Part shown: in pieces, positions 7,027 to 7,159 of the stretch
How the letters are laid out: every line of letters starts with the position of its first letter
Position numbering within the stretch: the first letter of the stretch is position 1
NCBI GenBank assembly: GCA_947174575.1
Contig: CAMWJM010000057.1
Location: forward strand, 1-7,159
Direction of reading: 5' to 3'
DNA length: 7,159 nt
DNA from: an uncultured Alistipes sp.
GTDB lineage: Bacteria; Bacteroidota; Bacteroidia; Bacteroidales; Rikenellaceae
Position numbers and translations under genes: made by a program
The notes under the pieces: model-generated
The model's input: the letters and a program-made list of their open reading frames with translations, nothing else
Database searches by the model: none
What the model was told of the DNA's origin: nothing

Positions 7027-7054
7027 ATTATGAATCGTGAATTATGAATTGTGC
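7027..7054. repeat. Degenerate heptamer tandem repeat (4 units)
   Basis: The units are ATTATGA, ATCGTGA, ATTATGA and ATTGTGC, followed by ATT. Read as 14-mers, the two halves agree at 12 of 14 bases. The AT-rich block contrasts sharply with its GC-rich surroundings. It resembles short tandem heptamer repeats seen between genes in some bacteria. The third unit holds the ATG of the following gene. Confidence 0.75.
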
Positions 7055-7159
7055 ATTTTCTTTCGACCACGCCCTCTTTCTGGCCCGCAACTTCGATGGC
7101 GGCCCGATCGTCGACCGGGCGATGCTGACCGTCTCGGGCACGACGATGTGGCTGCCGCT
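7044..7159 (+). CDS. Unidentified protein, N-terminal fragment (cut by right edge)
   Basis: An open frame of 38 codons from ATG 7044-7046 to the window end. From about codon 8 on, nearly every codon ends in G or C, as in the real genes of this window, so this is probably a true gene. The peptide begins MNCAFSFDHALFLARNFDGG and has a later TVSGTTMWLP. I do not recognise a family, and there is no signal peptide. The start codon lies inside the heptamer repeat and has no Shine-Dalgarno, so the true start may be elsewhere; the next in-frame ATG is at 7122. Confidence 0.6.
   Translation, partial: MNCAFSFDHALFLARNFDGGPIVDRAMLTVSGTTMWLP

Larger units (their letters stand above)
6887..7043 (+). other. 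Intergenic stretch with SD-like tract and repeats
   Basis: 157 bp between the MBOAT stop and the next start. It opens with the purine tract AAGGAGAGGAGGAAA (6885-6899, overlapping the stop), which looks like a strong ribosome binding site but has no ATG within range. A T6 run at 6924-6929 follows without a convincing stem, then overlapping inverted repeats at 6954-6998, then heptamer repeats from 7027. One frame (from a TTG at 6928) stays open to 7047, but its composition does not look like a gene. Confidence 0.6.

Noticed and set aside
6136..7047. A 303-codon plus-strand frame overlapping the MBOAT end and the intergenic region
   Set aside because: Out of frame with the MBOAT motifs, and ends in the repeat block; no start signal or domain.
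1..7159. tRNA, rRNA, CRISPR, insertion sequence or toxin-antitoxin genes
   Set aside because: No cloverleaf or spaced direct-repeat array was seen, and no transposase, integrase or small toxin-like pair; nearly all sequence is accounted for by housekeeping or envelope genes.

Overview
The window is GC-rich, with G or C at nearly every third codon position in the real genes. It looks like the chromosome of a Bacteroidota bacterium. The evidence is a TAnnTTTG-type -7 promoter box in the main intergenic region, a menaquinone-type MenG, a single LolC/E-like permease, and the overall gene style. High GC in this phylum suggests an Alistipes/Rikenellaceae-like member of the Bacteroidales; that is inference, not proof. 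I see no phage, transposon, CRISPR or RNA gene.

The layout is two divergent, tightly packed transcription units either side of an 88-bp intergenic region (2966-3053). The leftward unit, read on the minus strand from 2965 to the left edge, encodes four proteins: an FtsX/LolC/E-type permease, the menaquinone methyltransferase MenG, a small putative lipoprotein with a LEA2-like beta-sandwich pattern, and a secreted SPOR-like protein cut by the window edge. Its first two junctions are 4-nt ATGA stop/start overlaps and its third gap is 2 nt, so the unit is probably co-transcribed and translationally coupled.

The rightward unit (3054-6886) encodes three proteins: a YugP-type membrane zinc metallopeptidase, a membrane-anchored SGNH-fold protein with a beta-rich insert, and an MBOAT membrane acyltransferase. 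The gaps are 3 nt and then a 4-nt ATGA overlap. The MBOAT plus SGNH pair has the logic of known envelope O-acetylation systems (PatA/PatB for peptidoglycan, AlgI with AlgJ/AlgX for alginate). The MBOAT would move acyl groups across the inner membrane and the SGNH protein would transfer them to, or remove them from, a periplasmic polymer. The target polymer cannot be read from the sequence. The co-transcribed membrane protease is the least expected member.

Between 6887 and 7043 lies a non-coding stretch with a purine-rich Shine-Dalgarno-like tract that has no start codon, overlapping inverted repeats, and a degenerate 7-bp tandem repeat. The repeat contains the likely start codon of a last gene that is cut by the right edge and that I could not identify. 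Most of the window is ordinary envelope and quinone housekeeping. The most interesting parts are the protease/SGNH/MBOAT operon, the mirror-like divergent promoter, and the repeat-laden 157-bp gap.
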